From CAVROP01 sp050012175 (lineage in GTDB: Bacteria; Acidobacteriota; Terriglobia; UBA7540), in assembly GCA_050012175.1 (NCBI GenBank), contig JBEKHR010000002.1, positions 151,288 to 215,287 on the forward strand: a stretch of 64,000 bases of DNA. The letters are read 5' to 3'. Positions 50,485 to 58,157 of this stretch are shown here, piece after piece (position 1 is the first letter of the stretch; each line of letters begins with the position of its first letter). Position numbers and translations under genes: made by a program. The notes below the pieces were generated by a model. That model saw only the letters and a list, made by a program, of their open reading frames with translations. It was not told the DNA's origin and searched no databases.

Positions 50485-50708
50485 CGGACGGCAGGCGGGG
50501 CGCGCAGGACGCTGACCTAGCCCCCAGCCCCTAGCCCCACCTACCACCTACCACCTACCATTCACCCCCTACCGTCCGCGCAAGAGGAGCCTCGTGCGCA
50601 AGGCGCGCGTTGTATAATAATCGTTTGCACGTTGAGGTGGACCAAACTATGCTGCGTATCACTTCGACGCCGTTCACCCTATTCACCCGGAGTAGTCCGA
50701 GGAGACTC
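50485..50708. repeat. Word-like CCTACCACCTACCACCTACC repeats and upstream region of the giant gene
   Basis: 50515-50575 is CCCCAGCCCCTAGCCCC followed by ACCTACCACCTACCACC, the same style of low-complexity words as 13780, 28230 and 54275. A GTTGTATAATAATC near 50607 could be a -10 region for the following gene. Confidence 0.5.
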
Positions 50709-53700
50709 ATGAACCGAAAGCTTTCTAGTGTCCTGCGCCTTTGCATGACGATCGCCTTGATTCTCGCTTCCTACCTCATCTCTGCCCGACCGAGCTTGGA
50801 AAGTCCGCAAACAGGGAAGTCCGCTGCTCCGAAGGCCGCCGGCAAGACTTCCCTGGCGGGAACGGCGCCCATCCAATCCCAGCGGAACATTGGCAACGCC
50901 TACTACGAGCAGGGCAAATACATTGAGGCGGTCGGGGAGTTCCAGAAGGTAGTGGCTTCGGGGAAGGCACTGGCAACCGACCACTTTAATCTTGGACTCG
51001 CCCTGATGCAGGCCAACAAGCTGGACGAGGCTCTGGGGGAACTCACCACCGCAAGGCAGATGGACCCCAAGCTGGTCGCAGCCGATTACAACCTGGGCAT
51101 CCTCTACAAGCGCGAGCTTCGCTATCCCGACGCCGAGGCAGCGCTGAAGCGGGTGATTGCGGCCGATCCGGAGGACCCTGCGGCATGGTTCAACCTCGGA
51201 ACCGTTTACTTCGCCAAGAAGCAACTCGAGGACGCGCTGGCGGCGCATCAGCACGTGGTCAATATGGGTTTCGGCAAGGGGCAGAACTTTTACGTGGCCT
51301 CGCTTTTCCACACTTTCACCATCTACGTGCGCCTCAAGCGTGACGAGGACGCGCAGAAGGCCTTGAAGGTTCACGAAAAGATGAGAGACAAGGTCCCCGG
51401 GATTTCTCTCCAGAACCCGGCCCTCGAAGGAGGAAAATACGGCGCCATCCTTATCCCTGCCGTGCCCCCTTCAGAACTCGTGCAGAGATCGGGCCTCGAA
51501 AAAGTGACATTTGCCGAGATCTCGGGGCGCCTGGGCCTGACGTTGCCGGCCCAGCAAAGTCCTTCGGCGAACTCCCAAAGCCCAATCAAAGCGGCGGATT
51601 ATTCGCTGGATTACGCGCGGCGAAATCTGGTTCCGCTCTTTGGGCCTTCCATCGCTTTCGGCGACTACAACAGCGACGGCCACACCGACATCTACGTCGT
51701 CAACCCCGCCGGCGCCAACCATCTCCTGCGCAACAACGGGGACGGGAGTTTCACCGACGTGACGGACAAGGCGGGCGTGGCCGGGACTGGCGGCGCGGTC
51801 TCCGCCACCTTTGCCGACTACAACAACAGCGGCAAGCCCAGCCTTTTCGTGGCCGGGCTGGACGGAGTCCGGCTCTATCGCAATCTAGGCGATGGAAATT
51901 TCCAGGATGAGACGGAAAAGGCAGGGCTGCATTCGATTCCCGGCGAGCTGGAGACCCAGGCCGTGCTCTTCGATGCGGACGTGGATGGTTTTCTGGACCT
52001 TGTGGTCACGGCGTACACGAATTTGAACGATCCGCCCAAGAAAGACTCTTTCCTCTTCCCCAACGATTTCGCCGGCGCCGCAACGCACTTCTATCGCAAC
52101 AACGGCGACGGCACCTTCACCGAGATCACACCCTCCTCAGGGCTGGCTTCGGCCAGGGGGCGCATGCGCGGCGCTGTCTTCGCCGACTTCGATAACGACG
52201 GCTACACCGACCTCTGCCTGTTCCGTGACGACGGCCCTCCTTTGCTCTACGCCAACCTGGGTGAGGACAAGTTTGTGAGCCGGACCGCCGAGGCTGGAGG
52301 GGCGTTTACAAAGTCGATAGCCTATGGGATACAGGTTGCGGATTTCAACCACGACGGTCGTTTCGATCTGGCGCTGTGGGGACCCAAAGGCTACCAAGTC
52401 CTAATGAACAGGGGTAGTTGGAAATTCGCTCCCCTTACGCCTCTCCCGCTCGCTTCCGCTCCAACGGGTTTCTTTGCTTTTCGCGGCACGGTTGTGGATG
52501 CGAATGGCGACAGCTTTGCGGACCTGCTGGCTCTCGATGCCAGCGGCAAGTGGCGCTTGATCGTCAATCACTCCGGGAAGTTCCGCGAGGGGAAGGTCAG
52601 CATTCCTGCCAGTTCGGCAACCGGCGTCGCCACGCTCAGCCCCACCTGGTTGAGCAATCCCGGCAAGCTGGACCTGGTAGGGCTCAGCCCGAGCGGCCAA
52701 TTGCTGGCCTTTGAGAAAGAAGGTCCTACCCCTCGCTGGCTGGAAGTGAAGCTGATAGGCTACAAGAGCAACACCCAGGGAATCGGCAGTCTGGTCGAGA
52801 TCAAAGCGGGGAATTATTACAACAAGGTAGTAGTAACAGGAAGCCCGCTCAGGATTTTTGCCGGAGACCTCTCGCGGGTTGACGTGGTGCGCGTCACCTG
52901 GCCCAATGCCGTGATCCAGAACTGGATCGACGTCGCCACCGACAAGCCGATTGACGTCCGCGAATCCGAACGCCTGGCTACCTCCTGCCCACTCCTTTAC
53001 GCCTGGAACGGCCAGCGCTACGTTTTCGTGACGGATGTCCTGGGCATGGCCCCGCTGGGCGAGCTGGCCCCGGACGGCACTCGAACCAAGCCATTCCCCG
53101 AAGAGTTTGTGCGCCTCCCTGGGGACCTGCAGGCGCAAGACGGCCAGTATGTTTTCCAGCTCACCGATGAGTTGAGGGAAGTCGATTTCTTTGACCAGCT
53201 TCGGCTTCTGGCTGTGGACCATCCCGCCTCCCAGGAGATTTACTCCAACGAAATCTATTCTTCTTCGCCTCAGCCCCCAGCCCTTTATTCCCTGCGCGAA
53301 AAGCGCTTCCCCGTTTCGGCCGTGGATGATCGAGGCCACGACGTTCTGCCCTTGCTGCTCAAGCAGGACGGCCAGTATCCTGCCGGCTTCGCTCGCCACC
53401 GCATCCTTGGCCTCGCTGACCTTCACACGCTCACCCTGGATTTAGGAGACCCCCCCCCCTCCGCCCGTGTCTCACTGTGGCTGAACGGCTGGGTGTTCTG
53501 GACGGATTCGAACGGCTCGCGCGCCTTGATGTCCAATAAGCAACTCGAGATGATTTCTCCTTACCTGCAAGTTCGCAACGCGCAGGGAGAATGGGAAACC
53601 GTGATTCCGGATATGGGCTTGCCGAGCGGCACCCGCCGTACCATGCGCGTGGAGTTGACCGGCAAGTTCCTCACTGCCGACCACCATGTGCGCATCGTGA

Positions 53701-54269
53701 CCAACCTGTGCGTTTACTGGGACCAGATCTTTTTCTCCCTCGACGATGCCAAGGCCCCCGCGCCAACCGAGCTTCCGCTGCTCTCCGCAGACCTGCATTA
53801 TCGCGGATTCTCGACCCCCCTCAGCGACCCTGAACACCTTCGTCCCGATTCGTTCGATTATGAAAACGTGCTTGCCTACGCCCCCTGGAATCCCATGCAG
53901 GGGAAATATACGCGCTATGGCCCGGTGGGGAAATTGCTCGCCCACGCTGATGACCAGTTGGTGGTGATGGCTACGGGTGACGAAATCACGGTGAGGTTTG
54001 ACGGCAGAGGGCTCCCGCCGCTCCAGCCCGGATGCAAACGGGATTTCTTCCTTTACACCCACGGCTGGGCAAAGGACGGCGAGCCTAATACCGCTTTTGC
54101 CTGGACCGTCCAGCCCTTGCCCTTCCGTAAAATGGCAAACTACCCGCCCGCTGCGCCGGACCTCGTGCCTTCCGACGACAATTACCGCCGCTACCTGCGC
54201 GAGTATTTGACCCGTCCCCGGATTGCCCTGATTCCGCCACTCGCCCCCGCCGTCGAGCCAGGGCTGTAG
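50709..54269 (+). CDS. Giant secreted TPR / FG-GAP / ASPIC-UnbV protein
   Basis: 1186 residues from the ATG at 50709, chosen for its GAGGAG site and following signal peptide (RLCMTIALILASYLISARP). Domains: TPRs (about 60-230: NIGNAYYEQGKYIEAVGEF, ALKRVIAADPEDPAAWFNLG), FG-GAP beta-propeller repeats (about 310-600: DYNSDGHTDIYVVN, NNGDGSFTDVTDKAGV, DFDNDGYTDLCLF), an ASPIC/UnbV domain (about 676-760: GIGSLVEIKAG, VRVTWPNAVIQNWIDV), and a C-terminal region of over 400 residues of unknown fold. CRTAC1-like architecture; surface or periplasmic binding is likely. Large proteins of this type are abundant in acidobacteria. Confidence 0.88.
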   Translation: MNRKLSSVLRLCMTIALILASYLISARPSLESPQTGKSAAPKAAGKTSLAGTAPIQSQRNIGNAYYEQGKYIEAVGEFQKVVASGKALATDHFNLGLALMQANKLDEALGELTTARQMDPKLVAADYNLGILYKRELRYPDAEAALKRVIAADPEDPAAWFNLGTVYFAKKQLEDALAAHQHVVNMGFGKGQNFYVASLFHTFTIYVRLKRDEDAQKALKVHEKMRDKVPGISLQNPALEGGKYGAILIPAVPPSELVQRSGLEKVTFAEISGRLGLTLPAQQSPSANSQSPIKAADYSLDYARRNLVPLFGPSIAFGDYNSDGHTDIYVVNPAGANHLLRNNGDGSFTDVTDKAGVAGTGGAVSATFADYNNSGKPSLFVAGLDGVRLYRNLGDGNFQDETEKAGLHSIPGELETQAVLFDADVDGFLDLVVTAYTNLNDPPKKDSFLFPNDFAGAATHFYRNNGDGTFTEITPSSGLASARGRMRGAVFADFDNDGYTDLCLFRDDGPPLLYANLGEDKFVSRTAEAGGAFTKSIAYGIQVADFNHDGRFDLALWGPKGYQVLMNRGSWKFAPLTPLPLASAPTGFFAFRGTVVDANGDSFADLLALDASGKWRLIVNHSGKFREGKVSIPASSATGVATLSPTWLSNPGKLDLVGLSPSGQLLAFEKEGPTPRWLEVKLIGYKSNTQGIGSLVEIKAGNYYNKVVVTGSPLRIFAGDLSRVDVVRVTWPNAVIQNWIDVATDKPIDVRESERLATSCPLLYAWNGQRYVFVTDVLGMAPLGELAPDGTRTKPFPEEFVRLPGDLQAQDGQYVFQLTDELREVDFFDQLRLLAVDHPASQEIYSNEIYSSSPQPPALYSLREKRFPVSAVDDRGHDVLPLLLKQDGQYPAGFARHRILGLADLHTLTLDLGDPPPSARVSLWLNGWVFWTDSNGSRALMSNKQLEMISPYLQVRNAQGEWETVIPDMGLPSGTRRTMRVELTGKFLTADHHVRIVTNLCVYWDQIFFSLDDAKAPAPTELPLLSADLHYRGFSTPLSDPEHLRPDSFDYENVLAYAPWNPMQGKYTRYGPVGKLLAHADDQLVVMATGDEITVRFDGRGLPPLQPGCKRDFFLYTHGWAKDGEPNTAFAWTVQPLPFRKMANYPPAAPDLVPSDDNYRRYLREYLTRPRIALIPPLAPAVEPGL

Positions 54270-54377
54270 GCTGGGGGCTTGGTGCTTGGGGCTAGGGGCT
54301 GGGAACTGGGGATTGGGGGCTAGTCGTTCTTTTTAGCCTGGCTGTCCGTATTGAAGCGTTTGGCTCGGCGCTCGAGC

Positions 54378-54434
54378 CTACTCCTGCCGCAGGACGGTGT
54401 TGGGATCGACCCGCGAGGCCCGGCGTGCGGGCGG
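54378..54434 (-). pseudogene. C-terminal stub of a MacB/FtsX-type ABC permease
   Basis: Minus-strand codons before the TAG at 54378 read PPARRASRVDPNTVLRQE. The A(R)RA..VDP...LR.E ending is the hallmark of MacB-family permease C-termini. The frame is lost after about 18 codons where the repeat element at 54431 begins, so only the tail survived. Short, but the ending is distinctive. Confidence 0.5.
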
Positions 54435-54727
54435 GTGGCGCAGGGATCGTGGTTTGACGTCTGCGGCGCACCGAGGTCGCAGCGCGGTAAAGCGTGAGCA
54501 TGGGACGGCAACGGCATTTCTACGGGCCCAACCATCTTCATCACCCCACCACCCGTACCTGTCGCTGCGCTGGCCCTTTCGACCTCCGCCTCGTTTCCTC
54601 TCCTGACCCGTGGCCGTGGTCGAGCTTCCGGTTCGACTACCGGCAAGATCCCTTCCTCCTCGCATTGGATCCGATGCCCTGAATCTCATAACGCAGACAT
54701 CCCAAAACGATGTCCGGGCCACCCCGC
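54431..54727 (+). mobile_element. Deleted RAYT (REP-associated transposase) element, copy 1
   Basis: Left REP-like end GCGGGTGGCGCAGGGATCGT; right end CAAAACGATGTCCGGGCCAC (within 54691-54727), its inverted partner in form. Between them a 60-codon frame from about 54500 joins the N-terminus of a Y1-type transposase (GRQRHFYGPNHLHHPTTRT) directly to its C-terminus (SSPDPWPWSSFRFDYRQDP). The central part with the HUH and catalytic Tyr motifs is missing. Non-autonomous relic flanking the HEPN cassette on the left. Confidence 0.8.
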
Positions 54728-55992
54728 GACATCATATATACTATAGGGGCGGTCCCGCAGAAACGTCTTCCTGCTATTTCGAGAATGGGAGATGGATTTT
54801 CGAAGGGGCAGACGGCACCGTGGTGCGTGTGATCCGGGGATTAGGGTGGCATTGCGTCCTTTCCCAAATGAGCGAATTCAAAGACAAAATTCCAGCGGCG
54901 GGTGGCAATGTCGAATTTCTTTACGACCCCGCACATGGAGGAATAGCTACCCGGATTTCCGGCTTCATACGAGCCATGTATTTGGTGGCCGTCAGCGTGG
55001 ACGGACGGCATTTGCTCAGTACCGTCCCTGCCAGCGGGATAGGGCAGACGGTGGTGTACCCCCAACCCTCAGTCGTTACATACATCCAATCCGACGAACA
55101 AGGCATGTGGGGGCGAAATTGTCCTCTCTGCAAAAGGTACTTTCGCACCAACCACGTAATGGATTTCACTTATTGCCCTTACTGTGCAGCGGGGGCATCA
55201 AGCCTTGCCTTCATCTCCAAAGACCAGCGCACTTACATAACAGCTTTCTATGACGCGTTTGCGCGGGCCTTCATCGGGAAAAAAAATACATCACTCGCCA
55301 TGGGGGACATTACTGACGAGACTTCAGCGTGGCACTACTCGGAAGAGAAACAGCAATTTCACTTCACCTGCGACACAAAAGATTGCCACACCGAAACAGA
55401 CATTCTGGGCCGATACGGTTATTGCCCACGGTGCGGACGAACAAACGCTCGCAAATTGTTCACCGAACGGATAGATAAGATGTTGACCCGTTTGGAAGAG
55501 ACCAAGACGACAGTTTGCGACCGGAAAGAGCGAGGCGCAATTTGGGAAGGGATGACTGTGACGAGTCTCTCCGAATTTGAAGCACTGGCCAAACACCTTC
55601 GGACCAGATTGCTACGCTTTCCAATGACCTCGAACAGGAGAAAGCGTTTAGAGGAATTGAATTTCCAAAAGCCCTTGCAAGCCGATGAGTCGTTGGTACA
55701 GTGGTTCGATATCGGCCTACTGGAATGGGCCGGAGACGAGATAACTCCCAAGAGGATGGTGCCAAAATCTGATTTGCCGTTTATCAAAAAGATGATTCAA
55801 AGGCGTCACATCTTAATGCACAATGGCGGCATAGTTGACCAGGATTATCTTAACCTTAGCGGAGACACTGGGGTTCAACTAAGTGAACGTATTAGCATAG
55901 GCAGCCAGGAAGCAAAGCGCTTTATCGGGTGTGTCCGTGAGATGGCCGCAAACCTTCTGGACAATGTGGAATGTGGATTTAAGGAGGGGTGA
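54610..55992 (+). CDS. Zinc-ribbon protein with C-terminal HEPN-like RX4H motif (candidate RNase effector)
   Basis: The frame is open from a GTG at 54610 inside the repeat element; coding-like sequence begins near 54770 (CYFENGRWIFEGADGT) and the first ATG is 54868, so the true start is uncertain and the 5' end may have been replaced by the element. Residue numbers run from 54610. Two zinc ribbons are visible: CPLC...CPYC (about 175-195) and CDTKDC...CPRCGR (257-280). Near the C-terminus RRHILMHNGGIVDQDYL contains RX4H followed by NGG, the HEPN ribonuclease motif pattern, then a terminal helix. HEPN proteins are common RNase toxins and immunity effectors. A small gene follows by 3 bp. Not recognised as any named family. 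Confidence 0.65.
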   Translation: MAVVELPVRLPARSLPPRIGSDALNLITQTSQNDVRATPRHHIYYRGGPAETSSCYFENGRWIFEGADGTVVRVIRGLGWHCVLSQMSEFKDKIPAAGGNVEFLYDPAHGGIATRISGFIRAMYLVAVSVDGRHLLSTVPASGIGQTVVYPQPSVVTYIQSDEQGMWGRNCPLCKRYFRTNHVMDFTYCPYCAAGASSLAFISKDQRTYITAFYDAFARAFIGKKNTSLAMGDITDETSAWHYSEEKQQFHFTCDTKDCHTETDILGRYGYCPRCGRTNARKLFTERIDKMLTRLEETKTTVCDRKERGAIWEGMTVTSLSEFEALAKHLRTRLLRFPMTSNRRKRLEELNFQKPLQADESLVQWFDIGLLEWAGDEITPKRMVPKSDLPFIKKMIQRRHILMHNGGIVDQDYLNLSGDTGVQLSERISIGSQEAKRFIGCVREMAANLLDNVECGFKEG

Positions 55993-55995
55993 TTT

Positions 55996-56367
55996 ATGAT
56001 TAACGAGGATGCACTCTCGTACAAACGTGGCGACCTTGTCGAGTTCAGATTGAACTTAGGGGGCGGCCCGAAAAAAAGCAGGGGACTCGTGTTGAACACG
56101 GCGGTTCTGTTCGGTCGCGGAGCAAGGCAGATTTGGATTCTTGATATGGATGATGCTACTCCTGAACAACAAGCCCACTGGACAAACAAGAAGCATATCG
56201 TGCATGAGGAAGACATCATCTCCGCGCTGCCCTCAGTCTTTATCGGGGCCGATACCATCCTGCGAGACAACCCAATCAGTTATCCTGTGCAGGACGGGAA
56301 ACGGGGACTGTGGGATATCCCAGCCGTCACTGTAACTATTGCGGTTCCCACCTCCGTGTCAGAATGA
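55996..56367 (+). CDS. Small SH3-barrel-like partner of the HEPN-motif protein
   Basis: 123 residues. ATG at 55996 preceded by AAGGAGGGGTG, one of the best ribosome-binding sites in the window, 3 bp after the HEPN-motif gene, so clearly co-expressed. The first half, YKRGDLVEFRLNLGGG followed by GLVLNTAVLFGRGARQIWIL, is beta-rich and resembles SH3/KOW-type barrels. The second half is HEEDIISALPSVFIGAD. No family recognised. It could be an antitoxin, adaptor or nucleic-acid binder; undecided. Confidence 0.65.
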   Translation: MINEDALSYKRGDLVEFRLNLGGGPKKSRGLVLNTAVLFGRGARQIWILDMDDATPEQQAHWTNKKHIVHEEDIISALPSVFIGADTILRDNPISYPVQDGKRGLWDIPAVTVTIAVPTSVSE

Positions 56368-56384
56368 CTAGGGCTGCCCATAGC

Positions 56385-56652
56385 TTCCAGGCAGCGCAGC
56401 GAGGTCGGCGCCACAAAATGTGAGGATGGGACGGCAACGGCATTCCTACAAGCTCAGGCATCTTCAATACCCCACCACCCGTACCTGTCGCTGCGCCCGC
56501 CCTTTCCACCGCCGCCTCGTTTCCTCTCCTGAGCCGTGGCCGTGGTCGAGCTTCCGGTTCGACTACCGGCAAGATCCCTCCCTCCTCGCAATGGATTTGG
56601 TGCCCTGAATCTCATAACGCAGACATCCCAAAACGATTTCTGCCACCCCGCC
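56385..56652 (+). mobile_element. Deleted RAYT element, copy 2 (right flank of the HEPN cassette)
   Basis: Direct repeat of 54470-54727: same joined transposase termini (GRQRHSYKLRHLQYPTTRT and SSPEPWPWSSFRFDYRQDP) and the same right end AACGCAGACATCCCAAAACG, near 56617-56652. The left REP end is degraded. Copies 1 and 2 bracket the two-gene cassette in direct orientation. Confidence 0.78.
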
Positions 56653-56782
56653 CATCAATTCTGCACCTTCAGTCTCTCTGGTTCATCAGCGACATGCAAA
56701 CTACGACATGCCTTCGCCACCCGCCGCGGCTTTCCGGATGAGGCGATGCCTCCTGTCGCTGCCGGTGAGAAATCCGCGCTAA

Positions 56783-57367
56783 TTACGTCGCACTTGGCTT
56801 TGCTTTATCGAGCTCGTGTAGGAGCTGTTTTACGACTTTATCGGCGACGTCGGCGCTCGAACTCTTGAACTTCGCCCCTCGACTCTCTTGCGTAGTGGAC
56901 CAGATCACATCGCCATCCTGCGAGACAAGCCGAACCGCGAGGCGCGCTTCATGGATCGTCTCCGTTGAAAGCTTTGAGTCTTGGATCCCCATGGCTTGCC
57001 CTGAATGGCTACCGGCACCGGCTTCCGCGGTTGCTTCCCCCGTCGCATGCACTTCCTGCGAGGTCTTCTCGGCTGATCGACCCTTTAGGATGGCGTCTGC
57101 CTTGTCCTTGTTCTCGGTCACAATGAAGCGCTTACTCTCGTCAAGGGCGTTGATCACCATGGCCTGGAGGCTTTTGGATTCCTCATCATCGCCGAAGCTC
57201 TCGACATAAATCCGCTTTACGTTGAGGAGCTTGGCCGCGAGCTCGGAACGCGCGTCCGGGACCGGCTTGGACGTGGCAGCAGGACTCTGGCTTTGTGTCT
57301 GGGAGAAGCCAGCAATGCTTACCGCGAGGGCCATGAAGAAGAAAAGTAGAGTTTGTCTTTGCACCAT
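56783..57367 (-). CDS. Exported CsgG/penicillin-binding-associated-like hypothetical protein
   Basis: 194 residues from ATG 57367 (AGGAGGGTG just upstream). Signal peptide (LLFFFMALAVSIAGFSQ). The body VKRIYVESFGDDEESKSLQ, VINALDESKRFIVTENKDKADAILKG and VIWSTTQESRGAKF has the strand-helix order of CsgG/TolB-N-like periplasmic proteins. Encoded 10 bp after the gene at 57378 and probably co-transcribed with it. Paired small exported proteins like these are common in acidobacteria; function unknown. Confidence 0.75.
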   Translation of the reverse strand: MVQRQTLLFFFMALAVSIAGFSQTQSQSPAATSKPVPDARSELAAKLLNVKRIYVESFGDDEESKSLQAMVINALDESKRFIVTENKDKADAILKGRSAEKTSQEVHATGEATAEAGAGSHSGQAMGIQDSKLSTETIHEARLAVRLVSQDGDVIWSTTQESRGAKFKSSSADVADKVVKQLLHELDKAKPSAT

Positions 57368-57377
57368 CGCACCCTCC

Positions 57378-57848
57378 TCAGTCCCCTTTCGAGCTATTAC
57401 GGGCTTCATCGTCTTGGTATTCTATCTTGCGACCTGTTCGGGCTTCCAAGCTGGAGAGTGTAACCCTGACGATGTGCTTTCCTAACTCGAAAACAGCAGC
57501 CTGCTGTTTGTCGTCTGCATCCTTGTAGTTTACAGTGAGATAATGGCGCCGCTTTTTGGAAAGCAGTGCGATCGGGGTCACGGCAATGGCCAAGCCGACA
57601 CGCCGCCCAGCCTTCTGTCCATACTCGATACTGTCAATCCTGTCATACGGGACGGTGAACTTGCCTTTCTTATACTCAAAGACCATTTCCTTTACGTCCG
57701 CCGTTGAGAATGTGCCTTCCGTTTCTTGCTTGAGGTCGGCAACCGTGCCCCCCATGTACACGGCCTTTCCGCCATTCACACCTGCGTATGAAGGCAAATA
57801 AATCGCAGTCAGAAGGGCCAAAAGGATCACTCGCTTTCTCATGTCCAT
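57378..57848 (-). CDS. Exported acidobacterial hypothetical protein
   Basis: 156 residues from ATG 57848 (GGAGAC 7 nt upstream). Signal peptide (RVILLALLTAIYLPSYA). Beta-rich body: GKAVYMGGTVADLKQETEG, MVFEYKKGKFTVPYDRIDSI, EYGQKAGRRVGLAIAVTPIALL (a short hydrophobic stretch), LSKKRRHYLTVNY and a C-terminal LEARTGRKIEYQDDEAR. I have seen this pattern only in proteins of unknown function. First gene of a two-gene unit. Confidence 0.75.
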   Translation of the reverse strand: MDMRKRVILLALLTAIYLPSYAGVNGGKAVYMGGTVADLKQETEGTFSTADVKEMVFEYKKGKFTVPYDRIDSIEYGQKAGRRVGLAIAVTPIALLSKKRRHYLTVNYKDADDKQQAAVFELGKHIVRVTLSSLEARTGRKIEYQDDEARNSSKGD

Positions 57849-57959
57849 GTATGTCTCCGTCAAGAGGAAATTGGGGTGAGGATTTCGGTCCCACAGCCCC
57901 TGCTGACTCGTAACATACACCCTATTGCGTCCGCCTGCAATGCCTTGGCCACGGTTCCG

Positions 57960-58088
57960 GCGGGTGGCGCAGACATCGTGGTTTGATGTCTAGGGCGCTC
58001 CTAAGTCGCGGCGCGATAAAATGTGAGGATGGAACGGCAACGGCATTTCTACGGGCTCAACCGCCTTCATTACCCCACCACCCGTACC
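57960..58088 (+). mobile_element. Deleted RAYT element, copy 3 (truncated)
   Basis: Left REP end GCGGGTGGCGCAGACATCGT and the transposase N-terminus (ERQRHFYGLNRLHYPTTRT, from 58029) only. It stops abruptly at about 58088, where copies 1 and 2 continue. Lies between an exported-protein gene and the glutamate synthase operon. Confidence 0.75.
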
Positions 58089-58157
58089 ACGAGATTATGG
58101 GTAAGGACAGGGGTGGCTTAGCCGAGGGGAGCGACGACTACTGGCGCCGGCACGGGC

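Noticed and set aside
52401..53426. 341-codon open frame on the minus strand
   Set aside because: Antisense to the giant FG-GAP/ASPIC gene; no recognisable domain and no ribosome-binding site.
54270..54377. Rho-independent terminator of the giant gene
   Set aside because: The GC-rich words do not form a compact stem followed by a T-tract; TTCTTTTTAG is present but no stable stem precedes it directly.
56385..56652. Independent small gene encoding a 62-residue protein
   Set aside because: The frame is the fused remnant of transposase termini and is shared with the copy at 54431, so it is reported as part of the repeat element.
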